Positions 8,638-17,001 of a stretch of 64,000 nucleotides of DNA are shown in pieces; positions within the stretch are counted from its first letter, which is position 1, and each line of letters starts with the position of its first letter. Source of the DNA: Longilinea arvoryzae (GTDB lineage Bacteria > Chloroflexota > Anaerolineae > Anaerolineales > Anaerolineaceae); NCBI RefSeq assembly GCF_001050235.1, contig NZ_DF967972.1:3624724-3688723 (forward strand). The letters are read 5' to 3'. The translations under genes and the position numbers were made by a program. The notes beneath the pieces were generated by a model. It was given only the letters and a program-made list of their open reading frames with translations, made no database searches and had not been told where the DNA came from.

Positions 8638-11133
8638 GTGGATCCGAAGAATTTCTACCTGGGACGCATCTATGATCCGGCACAACACAAAGCCACCGAT
8701 CAATCCTTTTTATACGACCCGGCCAACCTGACCACGCATGCCATCATCACCGGCATGACCGGCTCGGGCAAGACCGGCCTCGGCGTCGGCATGCTCGAAG
8801 AAGCCGCGCTCAAGGGCATCCCGGCCATCATCATCGATCCCAAAGGCGATTTGACCAACCTCCTGCTGCACTTTCCGGATTTCAAACCCGGCGATTTCGA
8901 ACCCTGGTTGGACCCCGAAGCCGCCCGTCGGGAGGGAAAGACCCTCGACCAACTGGCGGCAGACACCGCGGCGAGCTGGAAGACGGGCCTGGAAGGCTAC
9001 GGCATCGGCCGCGAGGATATGCTGGCGCTCCAAAATTCAGCCCGGTTCACCATTTTTACCCCCGGATCGACCTCCGGCGTGCCGATCAACGTGCTTTCTT
9101 CTTTTGCCGCCCCGGACGTGCCCTGGGAAGATAACCGCGAGACGCTGCGTGAAAAGATCAGCAGCATGGTCACCGCGCTGCTGGGATTGGTCGGCCTGAC
9201 CGATCTGGATCCCCTGCGTTCGCGCGAACATATTCTGGTCTCGAATGTCATCGAAAACGCCTGGAGCCAGGGACGATCGCTGGACCTGACCAGCCTGATC
9301 ATGGAAGTGCAGAAACCGCCCTTCGACCGGCTGGGCGCTTTCCCGCTGGATTCCTTCTTCCCCGAGAAGGACCGCTTCGAACTGGCCATGCTTTTGAATA
9401 ATTTCCTGGCCTCGCCCAGTTTTGAATCCTGGCTCGAGGGAATTTCGCTCGACATCGGCGCGTTGCAGACCTCATCGGACGGCAAACCCCGCCACAACAT
9501 CTTTTACCTGGCCCACCTCAGCGAAAGCGAGCGCATGTTCTTCGTCACGCTGCTCTTTGCTGCCATCGAATCCTGGATGCGCGCCCAGCGCGGCACCAGC
9601 GGCCTGCGCATGCTGGTCTATTTCGATGAAATCATGGGCTATCTGCCGCCGGTGGCCAATCCGCCTTCGCGTACCGTGATGCTGCGCATGCTCAAGCAGG
9701 CCCGCGCCTTTGGCGTCGGCCTGGTTCTGGCCACCCAGAACCCGGTGGATGTGGATTACAAGGCGCTCTCGAACGCCGGCACCTGGATGATCGGCCGCCT
9801 GCAAACCGAGCAGGACAAAAATCGCCTGCTGGACGGTCTGCGCTCGGCCAGCGGCGCCAGCGACATCAACGCCATCGACAAACAGATCTCTGCGTTGGAC
9901 AAGCGCGTCTTCCTCGTCAACAACGTCAATAAGGCCAGCCCGCAGCTCTTCACCACCCGCTGGGCGATGAATTACCTGGCCGGCCCATTGATGCGCTCCC
10001 AGATTCCGGCCCTCAATCAGTTGGCGGGCATCCAGCCCTTCGGCAAAGCTTCCCAGGCGGCGCCGTCAGGTACGCCCGATGCAACCAAGGCGACCTCCCC
10101 AACCCCGGCAGCCGCTCCGGTTTCACCGCGCGGCGCAGCTCTGACCAGCACGCGCCCGGTGGTGCCGTCCGGCGTCTCCGAATACTTCCTGCCGCTCGAT
10201 TTGAGCTCCGCTGAGGCCCTCCAGGCCGCACGCCAACCCACCGGCGCCCAGGTGAAAGCCGTTGTCTATCGACCGGCATTGATCGCCCAGGCTGAAGCCC
10301 GTTATGTGAACACCCGCTACCGCCTGGATACTTCCAAGCAATTTGCGTGCGTGATCGACGATTTCGAAAGCATGAATGTGGAATGGGACCGCTTCATCTG
10401 GCGACCGTACAAAACCGACCAGGTGAACGACGATCCCCGCCCCCAGGCGACCTATGCCTCACTGCCCGGTTGGCTGAGCGATCCCAAGCGTTTCACCGCC
10501 CTGCAGCGCGATTTCGAGGATTGGGTCTTCCGTAACGGCGACCTCAAGGTGCGCGCCAATGAAACCCTCAAGGTCTACGCCGGCCCGGAAGTTACGACTG
10601 CCGATTTCCGCAAGTTGTGCAGCGACGCTGCCCGCGACGCCATGCAAACCGATCTGGAAAAGATCGGATTGGCTTACGACAAGAAAATGGACGTGCTCAA
10701 GGAAAAAGTCCGCAAGCAGACCAACAAAGTCGAGGAAATCCAACGCGAGGTCAGCCAGCGGACCGCAGAAGAAGTGGGCAAAGGCCTCGAAACATTGGTC
10801 GGCCTGTTCGGCGGGCGCAAACGCAGTCTGTCCGGCAGCCTGTCCAAACGCCGCATGACCGCCAGCGCCAAAGCCGACCTGGACACAGCCCGAGAAGACC
10901 TGACTGCGCTCAACAAGCAGCTCGAGGAGCTGACCGACTCACGTGAAAAAGAAGAAAAGGGTGTGGAAGAAAAGTGGGCGCGCATGGTGGATGATGAGAC
11001 CGAGGTGCCGGTCAACACCACCAAGAGCAACATCTACATCGATTTGTTCGGCGTGGCCTGGGTGCCGTATTATCAGGCTGAAGCTGCCGGTCAGACGGTC
11101 GAGATCCCGGCCTTCAAGAAAGAAAGTATTTGA
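8638..11133 (+). CDS. HerA/DUF87-like ATP-binding protein with C-terminal coiled coil
   Basis: 831 residues, GTG start after GGGAGGTTATT. Walker A 'GMTGSGKTGLG' lies near residue 40, a conserved 'IIDPKGDL' near 62, and a Walker B-like 'LVYFDEIMGYLPP' near 325, followed by 'ATQNPVDVDYKAL', as in HerA/FtsK-class hexameric ATPases. A Pro/Ala/Thr-rich linker at about 475-505 separates the ATPase from a C-terminal half with a charged coiled coil (about 675-770). Proteins of this build are often annotated as DUF87/helicase HerA; the substrate is unknown. No NurA-like nuclease is adjacent, so a role in end resection is not supported here. Confidence 0.75.
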   Translation: MDPKNFYLGRIYDPAQHKATDQSFLYDPANLTTHAIITGMTGSGKTGLGVGMLEEAALKGIPAIIIDPKGDLTNLLLHFPDFKPGDFEPWLDPEAARREGKTLDQLAADTAASWKTGLEGYGIGREDMLALQNSARFTIFTPGSTSGVPINVLSSFAAPDVPWEDNRETLREKISSMVTALLGLVGLTDLDPLRSREHILVSNVIENAWSQGRSLDLTSLIMEVQKPPFDRLGAFPLDSFFPEKDRFELAMLLNNFLASPSFESWLEGISLDIGALQTSSDGKPRHNIFYLAHLSESERMFFVTLLFAAIESWMRAQRGTSGLRMLVYFDEIMGYLPPVANPPSRTVMLRMLKQARAFGVGLVLATQNPVDVDYKALSNAGTWMIGRLQTEQDKNRLLDGLRSASGASDINAIDKQISALDKRVFLVNNVNKASPQLFTTRWAMNYLAGPLMRSQIPALNQLAGIQPFGKASQAAPSGTPDATKATSPTPAAAPVSPRGAALTSTRPVVPSGVSEYFLPLDLSSAEALQAARQPTGAQVKAVVYRPALIAQAEARYVNTRYRLDTSKQFACVIDDFESMNVEWDRFIWRPYKTDQVNDDPRPQATYASLPGWLSDPKRFTALQRDFEDWVFRNGDLKVRANETLKVYAGPEVTTADFRKLCSDAARDAMQTDLEKIGLAYDKKMDVLKEKVRKQTNKVEEIQREVSQRTAEEVGKGLETLVGLFGGRKRSLSGSLSKRRMTASAKADLDTAREDLTALNKQLEELTDSREKEEKGVEEKWARMVDDETEVPVNTTKSNIYIDLFGVAWVPYYQAEAAGQTVEIPAFKKESI

Positions 11134-11137
11134 TTTT

Positions 11138-11250
11138 AACGACTTACGTCGTTACTGCCGTTCCTTCGTAGTAACGACGTAAGTCGTTTCTTCCAGAGCG
11201 ATAACCCTCGCCATCACAGGAAGTTTTACCTTCTTCGTAGTAACGGCGTC
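11138..11250. repeat. Palindromic repeat cluster (AACGACTTACGTCGTT units)
   Basis: A perfect 19-base inverted repeat pairs 11138-11156 (AACGACTTACGTCGTTACT) with 11170-11188, 13 bases apart. Each arm is itself nearly palindromic (AACGAC-TTAC-GTCGTT). A second copy of the unit 'CTTCGTAGTAACG(A/G)CGT(A/C)AGTCGTTTCTT' begins near 11233 with two differences. The cluster fills the gap between the ATPase gene and recR, which face each other, so it may also serve as a bidirectional terminator. Confidence 0.8.
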
Positions 11251-11271
11251 AGTCGTTTCTTTTCTTCGTCA

Positions 11272-11883
11272 TCAGTTCGTCATTTCCTGGCGTCCGGATA
11301 ACGCCCGCAGCAGCGTATTCTGATCGGCGTATTCCAGATCGCCGCCCACCGGGAGGCCGCGCGCCAGGCGCGTCACGCGCACGTTCAGCGGCAGCAGTTG
11401 CTGGCGCAGGTACAGGGCTGTGGCGTCGCCTTCCATGCTCGGGTTGGTCGCCAGAATCACCTCGCGCACCGAGCCGGCCTTGACGCGTTCAATCAGCGGG
11501 CGAATCTTCAGGTCATCCGGGCCGATGCCCTCGATGGGCGAGAGCACACCATGCAACACGTGATAACGCCCCGTGAAGCCCCCGGTCCGTTCCAGAGCCA
11601 CCACATCCAGCGGTTCTTCCACCACGCACACCTGGGCTTCATCGCGCTGTGAACTGCCGCAAATATCGCACACGGACTGACCGGCCAGGGTGATGTTGAA
11701 GCATACCTGGCACAGGCCGGTGGCCGATTTCAAAGCAGCCAACGCGTCCGCGAGCTGTTGCGCCGAATCGTTGGTGGCGCGCAGCAGGTGAAAGGCCAGT
11801 CGCGATGCCGTTTTGGGGCCAATTCCGGGCAGCCGCTCGAAAGCGGTGATCAGGTTTTGAACGGGCTCAGGCAGGATCGGCAT
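11272..11883 (-). CDS. recR: Recombination mediator protein RecR
   Basis: 203 residues, the usual length. It shows the helix-hairpin-helix 'RLPGIGPKTASRLAFHLL', a four-Cys zinc finger ('CQVCF' ... 'CDICG'), and the Toprim domain with 'VVEEPLDVVALE' and 'ILATNPSMEGDATALYL'. RecR works with RecO and RecF to load RecA at gaps. It ends the minus-strand dnaX-ebfC-recR cluster, a widely conserved order, eight bases downstream of the ebfC-like gene. Confidence 0.97.
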   Translation of the reverse strand: MPILPEPVQNLITAFERLPGIGPKTASRLAFHLLRATNDSAQQLADALAALKSATGLCQVCFNITLAGQSVCDICGSSQRDEAQVCVVEEPLDVVALERTGGFTGRYHVLHGVLSPIEGIGPDDLKIRPLIERVKAGSVREVILATNPSMEGDATALYLRQQLLPLNVRVTRLARGLPVGGDLEYADQNTLLRALSGRQEMTN

Positions 11884-11891
11884 ATTCTGGC

Positions 11892-12233
11892 CTAGAATCC
11901 CATGCCGGGCATGCCCCCGGCCAACGGCCCCATCCGGTTGGAGGCCAGCTCGCGGGACTGGTCCAGCGCGCTGTTGACGGCGCTCAAGATCAAATCCTGC
12001 AACATCTCCGCGTCCGCGTCTTTGAGCATTTCAGGATCGATCTCCACCGACCTGCAAACCTGCTGGCCTGTCATGACGACCTTGACTGCTCCGCCGCCCA
12101 CGCTGGCGGTTACGGTTTCATCCGCCAGTTGAGCCTGCACCTGCTCCATCTGTTCCTGCAGGCGACGCAGTTGCTGCATCATACCGCCGCCCGCGCCGCC
12201 TCCGCCCGCCGGGCGGTTGAATCCCTTTGCCAT
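11892..12233 (-). CDS. ebfC: YbaB/EbfC family nucleoid-associated protein
   Basis: 113 residues. A Gly-rich start is followed by 'MMQQLRRLQEQMEQVQAQLAD', a helix typical of the family, and then 'SVGGGAVKVVMTGQQ' and 'LQDLILSAVNSAL'. The family forms dimers that bind DNA. The start at 12233 follows GGAGG at the right distance; an upstream ATG (12275) would overlap the dnaX stop region without a ribosome site. It sits between dnaX and recR as in most bacteria. Confidence 0.93.
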   Translation of the reverse strand: MAKGFNRPAGGGGAGGGMMQQLRRLQEQMEQVQAQLADETVTASVGGGAVKVVMTGQQVCRSVEIDPEMLKDADAEMLQDLILSAVNSALDQSRELASNRMGPLAGGMPGMGF

Positions 12234-12278
12234 ACCATCCTCCGTAATTGTTCTCTCGATCCCCGTGCGGGGCATCGG

Positions 12279-13919
12279 TTAATCTTTATCCACGATTTTT
12301 CCGCCCAGGTTGAGGGCGGTTCCCACCATGCCGTCGGCGTCCACACCCAGGTCATCCGGCAGTGTCTTGGCCTTGGCGTTGGCCACCACACTGCTGATGA
12401 GAAGGCTGACGCCGAGCACCTGCTCGACCGCCTGGCGGGTTGCTTCCAGGTTTTCTCCGTCCATCTTCGAGCGCACCACTTCGGTGGCAAAACCCAGCAC
12501 CAGGACGCCGTCTTTCAAGGTGAAGTTTTTGACCGAATTGAGCAGCCCCACAGCCTGCGGGCGGCGGGCTTTGGCCGCTGCGCAGATTTTAGCCCAATTT
12601 TGATGAATGGCCTGCAAACTGATCTCGCCGGCCGGCGCATTTGCCTGAACGGCTGCCTGCGGAGCCGCAGCGGCTTCAACCGGCGCGGCTTCAGTTTTGG
12701 GCTCCGATCTGTCAGGCCGGGGTGCGGGAGGCTCGGCCGGCTGGCTTGCCGGAGCGGGTGTGAAAGCCGGGCTCGGGCGCGAGGACCGGGCCGGTTCCGG
12801 ATTTTGAACTTGCGCCGGAGTATAAACCGGCGCCGCATTGGCCGGGATGGCGAGGGTTTCGGTGAGGGCCAGTTCCAGCATCAGGCTGGGCTGCCAGCCC
12901 GAGCGGCCTTCGTTGGCCGCAGAATTGAAAACCTTGATGGCCTGCAAGAGGGTCGGCAAATCGAATTGGGATGCGTGCGCTGCCATCTGGGCGCGCATTT
13001 CGGTCGTCGCATCCACCTGATCGGCGTTGCCCATGCGAACCAGCAGCAGGCTGCGCAGATATTCAACCACCTGGCGCGCGAACTGGCGCGGATCGGTCCC
13101 GCTGTCCAGCGCTTGATGGATGAAATCAAGCCCACGATCGGCCTGGCTCGCCAAAATTGCGCCCACCAGATCCACAACCACCTGATTGGTGGCCGTGCCG
13201 AGCACTTTCTGGGCATTTTCCAGGGTAATCTTCTCCCCGGTGGAGGCGAGCTGATCCAGCAAGGATATGGCGTCCCGCATGGCGCCGGTGGATTGTCGCG
13301 CGATCAAGATCAATGCTTCTTCCTCCACCTGGAGGTTCTCGGCGGTTGCGATCGTGTGAAGATGCTGGACGATATCGTGCACCGGGATGCGGCGGAACTC
13401 GTGCCGCTGGCAGCGGGATAGCACCGTGGCCGGGATCTTGTGCACCTCGGTGGTGGCCAGGATGAAGATGGCGTGCGCCGGAGGCTCTTCGAGCGTTTTC
13501 AACAGCGCGTTGAAGGCCGCGGTCGAAAGCATGTGCACTTCATCGATGATGTAGACCTTGTAGCGTCCCTGCGAGGGGGCAAAATTGATCTTGTCTCTCA
13601 GGTCGCGGATGTCGTCCACGCTGGTATTGGAAGCCGCGTCGATCTCGATCAGGTCCAGAAAACGGCCTTCATCCACCGCTTTGCAATGCGCGCATTGGTC
13701 GCAGGGACGGTCACTCAGTTCATCCGCCAGGCAATTGACCGCCTTGGCCAGCAAACGGGCAGTGGTGGTCTTTCCCGTGCCACGCGGCCCGGAAAACAGG
13801 TAGGCGTGTCCCACCTTACCGCCGCGAATTGCGTTTTGCAGCGTGTGGACGATATGTTCCTGGCCGACCACCTGGTCCCACAATTGGGGCCGCCATTTGC
13901 GATAGAATGCCTGAGCCAT
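12279..13919 (-). CDS. dnaX: DNA polymerase III subunit gamma/tau
   Basis: 546 residues. AAA+ clamp-loader ATPase with Walker A 'GPRGTGKT' (44-51), a zinc site (Cys63, 73, 76, 79), Walker B 'VYIIDEVHML', and the 'SRCQRHEF' sensor region. A Pro/Ala-rich linker at about 360-430 leads to a C-terminal domain. Starts 'MAQAFYRKWRP', the family's usual opening. I saw no clear slippery A-run for a programmed gamma frameshift. First gene of the dnaX-ebfC-recR set, four bases downstream of the DUF1992 gene and so probably cotranscribed with it. Confidence 0.96.
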   Translation of the reverse strand: MAQAFYRKWRPQLWDQVVGQEHIVHTLQNAIRGGKVGHAYLFSGPRGTGKTTTARLLAKAVNCLADELSDRPCDQCAHCKAVDEGRFLDLIEIDAASNTSVDDIRDLRDKINFAPSQGRYKVYIIDEVHMLSTAAFNALLKTLEEPPAHAIFILATTEVHKIPATVLSRCQRHEFRRIPVHDIVQHLHTIATAENLQVEEEALILIARQSTGAMRDAISLLDQLASTGEKITLENAQKVLGTATNQVVVDLVGAILASQADRGLDFIHQALDSGTDPRQFARQVVEYLRSLLLVRMGNADQVDATTEMRAQMAAHASQFDLPTLLQAIKVFNSAANEGRSGWQPSLMLELALTETLAIPANAAPVYTPAQVQNPEPARSSRPSPAFTPAPASQPAEPPAPRPDRSEPKTEAAPVEAAAAPQAAVQANAPAGEISLQAIHQNWAKICAAAKARRPQAVGLLNSVKNFTLKDGVLVLGFATEVVRSKMDGENLEATRQAVEQVLGVSLLISSVVANAKAKTLPDDLGVDADGMVGTALNLGGKIVDKD

Positions 13920-13923
13920 GCAC

Positions 13924-14388
13924 CTAATCCTGCAATTGAGATTCCGCAGACCGGGCGTCAGGATTTTCGCCTAACGCCGCGGCGCGTTCTTTGTCCAGAT
14001 CCAGGGTACCGCGCTGAAAAACCATCGCCGGCACACGCAGGTTGTACTGGAGGATTTCACGATTGAGAAGCTCGATCCGCCTGGCGAAAAGTTCATAGGC
14101 GGTATCAAGTTCCTCGCCAGCAGTTCCCCTGTGGGCGCTGCGCAACAAGCGGTGCGCCAGCAGGCGCTTGCGTTCGATTTCCATGCCTTCTTCGATCCAG
14201 GGCAAGGTGAATCCGTTGTTCTTCAATAAGCGGAAAGCGGATCCGCAACCTTCCGCTTCGTAAGGGTTTTCATCGAGCTTGAGGGGCTTACCCTTGCCGG
14301 CCAGGCGATCGAATTCGCCGGCTTCCATTGCTTTGCGAATTTTTTCTTCCGCAATTTGATCCAATCCGCTCACAATCGCCCTTTCCAT
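13924..14388 (-). CDS. DUF1992 / DnaJ-C28-like domain protein
   Basis: 154 residues. The opening 'AEEKIRKAMEAGEFDRLAGKGKPL' is the hallmark of DUF1992, found in bacterial YhdN-like proteins and in eukaryotic DNAJC28; no J domain is present. The function of the family is not settled. It lies directly upstream of dnaX with four bases between them. Confidence 0.85.
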   Translation of the reverse strand: MERAIVSGLDQIAEEKIRKAMEAGEFDRLAGKGKPLKLDENPYEAEGCGSAFRLLKNNGFTLPWIEEGMEIERKRLLAHRLLRSAHRGTAGEELDTAYELFARRIELLNREILQYNLRVPAMVFQRGTLDLDKERAAALGENPDARSAESQLQD

Positions 14389-14399
14389 TTCATACCGAT

Positions 14400-14897
14400 T
14401 TATGGAATACGGTAGGAGGCCTGCAACGTTCCCTGCGCATCCACCAGCGCAACCAGTTCGCCGGCTTCCCAGACGGCCTGTTTTTGACCCCAGAACAATT
14501 CGATCACCGAATCGGTTCCGCTGCGTGTATAGACGCGAATGGCACCTTTCTTGAGCGTCAGGTTGGGGAAGGTATATTCATGCCCATTCTCGTCGCGCAA
14601 TTTCCAACCCGTAAGAACCAGATCGGTATCGGCGTCGCGGGTGATTTCCACCACTTCGGTTTGATAATCGCCAACGCCGAAAACATTCTCGATGGTAATC
14701 TTGCCATCCCCGGCCGGCGCCTGAGCGACGCTGGCGGGCGTGGTCTGGGTCGCGGCGGCGACATTGGTGGAGGTTTGAGCGGCCGGCAACGCCGAACTGT
14801 GCGCGTGGTCCCAGATCGTAAGCACCAGAATCGTGGTCACAGCCGAGACCAATACATTGATCAGTAAAAATGGAAGGGTGCGTTTCCATGAAGCCAT
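14400..14897 (-). CDS. Membrane-anchored lamin-tail-domain (LTD) protein
   Basis: 165 residues. One N-terminal membrane helix (about 6-28) is followed by an Ala/Thr-rich linker and a beta-rich domain with 'LVLTGWKLRDENGHEYTFP', 'LKKGAIRVYTRSG' and 'WEAGELVALVDAQGTL'. This spacing is characteristic of bacterial lamin-tail domains (Ig-like fold). Such proteins are usually cell-surface; the ligand is unknown. The ATG at 14897 is preferred since a -10-like TATGAT (minus strand, near 14921) lies upstream and AGGA stands before it; a longer reading would include the promoter. Confidence 0.7.
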   Translation of the reverse strand: MASWKRTLPFLLINVLVSAVTTILVLTIWDHAHSSALPAAQTSTNVAAATQTTPASVAQAPAGDGKITIENVFGVGDYQTEVVEITRDADTDLVLTGWKLRDENGHEYTFPNLTLKKGAIRVYTRSGTDSVIELFWGQKQAVWEAGELVALVDAQGTLQASYRIP

Positions 14898-14967
14898 AGG
14901 GTCTAATCCTGGTAGAATCATAGCACAGTTTACCGGTAAAATGGAAGGATAGGGAAGCGCAATATCC

Positions 14968-15444
14968 ATGCCTTACCTGATCGATGGTCATAACTTAATT
15001 CCAAAATTAGCCGGCTTCAGCCTGAGCGCCATGGACGATGAAGCCCAGCTCATTCCCCTGCTGCAAACCTACAGCCGTGTGCGCCGCCAGCCGGTCGAGG
15101 TATTTTTTGACGGCGCACCGCCCGGCCAATCCGGGATGCGCCATTACGGCACCCTGACGGTTCATTTTGTCCGCCAGGGTCGGACCGCGGATGACGCCAT
15201 CCGCGCCCGGCTCGACAAATTGGCGGCGGGTGCCCGTAATTATCGAGTCGTCAGCTCCGACCGCCAGGTGCAGGCCGAAGCGCGCAGCCGGCATGCCACC
15301 AGCATCTCCTCCGAAGAATTCGCCCGAGAGCTCCAGCTCGTTGTGGATGAATCACAACCTTCCGAACCAGGCCCGGGCCAGCTCAGCGACCGCGAACTCG
15401 ATGACTGGCTGCACCTCTTTGGAGAGGATTCGAAGCAATCTTAA
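14968..15444 (+). CDS. NYN domain (YacP/Rae1-like) RNase-fold protein
   Basis: 158 residues. 'YLIDGHNLI' at the N-terminus, 'VEVFFDGAPP', 'ADDAIRARLDKLA' and 'YRVVSSDRQVQAEAR' give the acidic residues of the PIN-like NYN fold seen in YacP/Rae1 proteins, which include mRNA endonucleases. Divergent from the LTD gene. The short C-terminal tail ends in a 'LSDRELDDWLHLF' helix common in this family. Confidence 0.85.
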   Translation: MPYLIDGHNLIPKLAGFSLSAMDDEAQLIPLLQTYSRVRRQPVEVFFDGAPPGQSGMRHYGTLTVHFVRQGRTADDAIRARLDKLAAGARNYRVVSSDRQVQAEARSRHATSISSEEFARELQLVVDESQPSEPGPGQLSDRELDDWLHLFGEDSKQS

Positions 15445-15515
15445 GATTTTCCAGGCGATCGTCTTTCTTATGATTGTTTAATGTTAATATTACAAATTAG
15501 GTGTATATTATCCAT

Positions 15516-15642
15516 AAGACATCGGCTTATCGGTAAATAAAATCAGGTGTCTAGCCACAATAAAGTGGCGAATGAAGACGGTGGTTTTCCCTCCCTGAAG
15601 GTCTCCAGGCCTGTCCCCCCCAGGTCTGGAGATCCCCTTTTA
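15516..15642 (+). ncRNA. Candidate small structured RNA with intrinsic terminator
   Basis: A -10-like TATATT/TATTAT at 15504-15511 would start a transcript near 15516. It contains a two-step hairpin, GTCT(15549-52)/AGAC(15576-79) around GCCAC(15554-58)/GTGGC(15565-69). A terminator-like hairpin follows, GGTCTCCAG(15600-608)/CTGGAGATC(15626-634), then CCC and TTTT to 15641. No reading frame of note fits. It could instead be the 3' UTR and terminator of the NYN gene. Confidence 0.4.
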
Positions 15643-15691
15643 ATGGGGCCGGTGCGGATCAGTGGTTTTTAATGCAACCTCGAAATTACTA

Positions 15692-15700
15692 TGGTATAGT
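15692..15700 (+). promoter_or_regulatory. Extended -10 promoter for the 15707 RNA
   Basis: TGGTATAGT is an extended -10 (TGn-TATAGT). A start 7 bases downstream is exactly the first base of the long stem beginning at 15707. The -35 region (ATGCAA near 15672) is weak. Confidence 0.5.
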
Positions 15701-15706
15701 GATTTT

Positions 15707-15905
15707 GCACGAGCGGCCTGCTGAAACTTCATAGCCGGGCAGCTTGCCTGGCAATTGTCTTCTGTGTGGCGCCAGCCACTATTTGGGACACTCTGGGTGC
15801 CCCACTTTCAGAAGCTTGACGCGCCATCCGCGTTTGCGGAGGCTCCTGCCCCAGGTAGGATTGACGTCGTGGAGATTTTTCTCCGAAGCAGCAGGCAGTT
15901 CGTGC
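15707..15905 (+). ncRNA. Candidate about 200-nt structured RNA, possibly 6S-like
   Basis: The ends pair: 15707-15723 with 15889-15905 give 17 positions with one mismatch and one G-U. Inside are GCCGGGCA/TGCCTGGC (near 15733), GTGGC/GCCAC, CTTCTG/CAGAAG, CCGC/GCGG and GGAG/CTCC hairpins. Length and a closing stem starting at the predicted transcription start suit 6S RNA, but the internal hairpins are more branched than the usual 6S rod. tmRNA, RNase P and SRP RNA landmarks are absent. No protein-like frame explains the pairing. Confidence 0.5.
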
Positions 15906-15921
15906 TCCATTTAAACCAGTC

Positions 15922-15950
15922 TTGCCGGAGATTCCGGCTGATGCTATAAT
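15922..15950 (+). promoter_or_regulatory. Promoter of tRNA-Arg
   Basis: TTGCCG, 17-base spacer, TATAAT, ending 10 bases before the tRNA. The tRNA-Val promoter at 26664 is nearly the same (TTGCCA-17-TATAAT). Confidence 0.75.
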
Positions 15951-15960
15951 CCTTTCGTCC

Positions 15961-16034
15961 GCCCCAGTGGCTCAAGTGGACAGAGCGAGGCACTCCTAAC
16001 GCCTAGGCTGAGGGTTCGAGTCCCTCCTGGGGCA
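15961..16034 (+). tRNA. tRNA-Arg (anticodon CCU)
   Basis: Acceptor GCCCCAG (15961-67) pairs with CTGGGGC (16027-33). The anticodon loop CTCCTAA gives CCU, reading AGG. The T-arm GAGGG-TTCGAGT-CCCTC is perfect. The closing base pair of the anticodon stem is A-C. The 3' CCA is not encoded. Confidence 0.93.
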
Positions 16035-16125
16035 CTGAATGAGAATTATTCAATAACAAAACTGTAATACAACTGCAATATAACCAATCTTCCATTCGCT
16101 GGAAAGCGATGATAGAATGACTTTC

Positions 16126-16164
16126 GATAAACGTCTGGATGCCCCCCTCACCCAGGCGTTTATC
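16126..16164. terminator. Hairpin downstream of the 16183-17001 gene
   Basis: GATAAACGTCTGG (16126-138) pairs with CCAGGCGTTTATC (16152-164), 13 pairs with one G-U. It lies 19 bases after the minus-strand stop codon. No long T-run follows on either strand, so termination is plausible rather than sure. Confidence 0.5.
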
Positions 16165-16182
16165 ATTTAAATAGTTCGTCTG

Positions 16183-17001
16183 TTATTTTTCCCGAATGAC
16201 TTCAAGCATCAAACCCAACCAGTCCTGCCAGCCCTGGCGGGTCAACGGCCGCACGCGCACTTCACCGCTTCCGGTGTCGGTTGGAACCGTCAAAACCGCG
16301 CCCTGTGGGCCGGCCAGAGCCGAGCCGCCGAACAGCTCTTCCTCCCCGTCCGGATAGGCATGGCGCATAAAGGCGACCGTCGTTGAATTTTCGGCGCCTG
16401 CCAGTATAGCAGCCAGTTTTTCTGCAGCCTGACTCGAAAGGCCGCCCTGCATCAAGACCTCGCCGCCGGCGGCTTCGTCGCCCGCATCGCGGCACACCTG
16501 CCGGGCTTTGTCGAACGCCGATTGCATCACCAGGCCTTCTTCCATCGGGCCGGCATCTTCGCTCAAGTGAACCTCTGAAGCGCCCATAAACCGGCGCACC
16601 AGATCGCTGTCAGCCGGTAAAGCCCGGAAGCGATGGATCCCTTCCTGTGGAATGCTATGCTCGACGATCAAACTCTTGATACCATGCCAGAACACGCCGT
16701 TGGAGCGATCCAGACCCGTGTTTTCCATTATCACGGAATATAACGGCCGCACGCAGGTGCCGACCACCGCCAGCGCGAATTCATCCATGGTCGCGCGGCC
16801 GTCCACCTGCAGGGTCACCAGTCCGCGCGCCACCAGCGCGCGCCGGGCGGCGTCCAACAAATGAGTACGCTCCTGCTCGGTGGCGTCGGGTTCAAAAATC
16901 CCTTCCAGGCCGGGGATCCGGCGCGCCTTCAGCAGCACCAGTAGAAAATATAGTTCTTCCTGGCTTACGGTTAAAATCGGTTCCGGTTTTGTGGTTGTCA
17001 T
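16183..17001 (-). CDS. Uncharacterised protein, translationally coupled to a cysteine desulfurase-like enzyme
   Basis: 272 residues, no signal peptide or membrane segment. I do not recognise the family. It is rich in acidic residues and helices in the first two thirds ('TVSQEELYFLLVLLKARRIPG', then 'LVTLQVDGRATMDEFALAVVG'). The C-terminal part has beta-like strands ('STTVAFMRHAYPDGEEEL', 'AVLTVPTDTGSGEVRVRPLT'). The layout faintly recalls EspG-type chaperones, but I cannot support that. Its ATG overlaps the upstream stop as ATGA, so the two are made together. Confidence 0.6.
   Translation of the reverse strand: MTTTKPEPILTVSQEELYFLLVLLKARRIPGLEGIFEPDATEQERTHLLDAARRALVARGLVTLQVDGRATMDEFALAVVGTCVRPLYSVIMENTGLDRSNGVFWHGIKSLIVEHSIPQEGIHRFRALPADSDLVRRFMGASEVHLSEDAGPMEEGLVMQSAFDKARQVCRDAGDEAAGGEVLMQGGLSSQAAEKLAAILAGAENSTTVAFMRHAYPDGEEELFGGSALAGPQGAVLTVPTDTGSGEVRVRPLTRQGWQDWLGLMLEVIREK

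Noticed and set aside
11138..11250. A CRISPR array
   Set aside because: Only two to three palindromic units with unequal spacing, no spacers of constant length and no cas genes.
12500..12800. A programmed frameshift in dnaX
   Set aside because: No A-rich slippery heptamer with a following stem was seen near the linker.
15755..15949. A 64-codon frame inside the gene-free stretch
   Set aside because: It lies within the paired RNA, lacks a ribosome site and has no protein-like composition.
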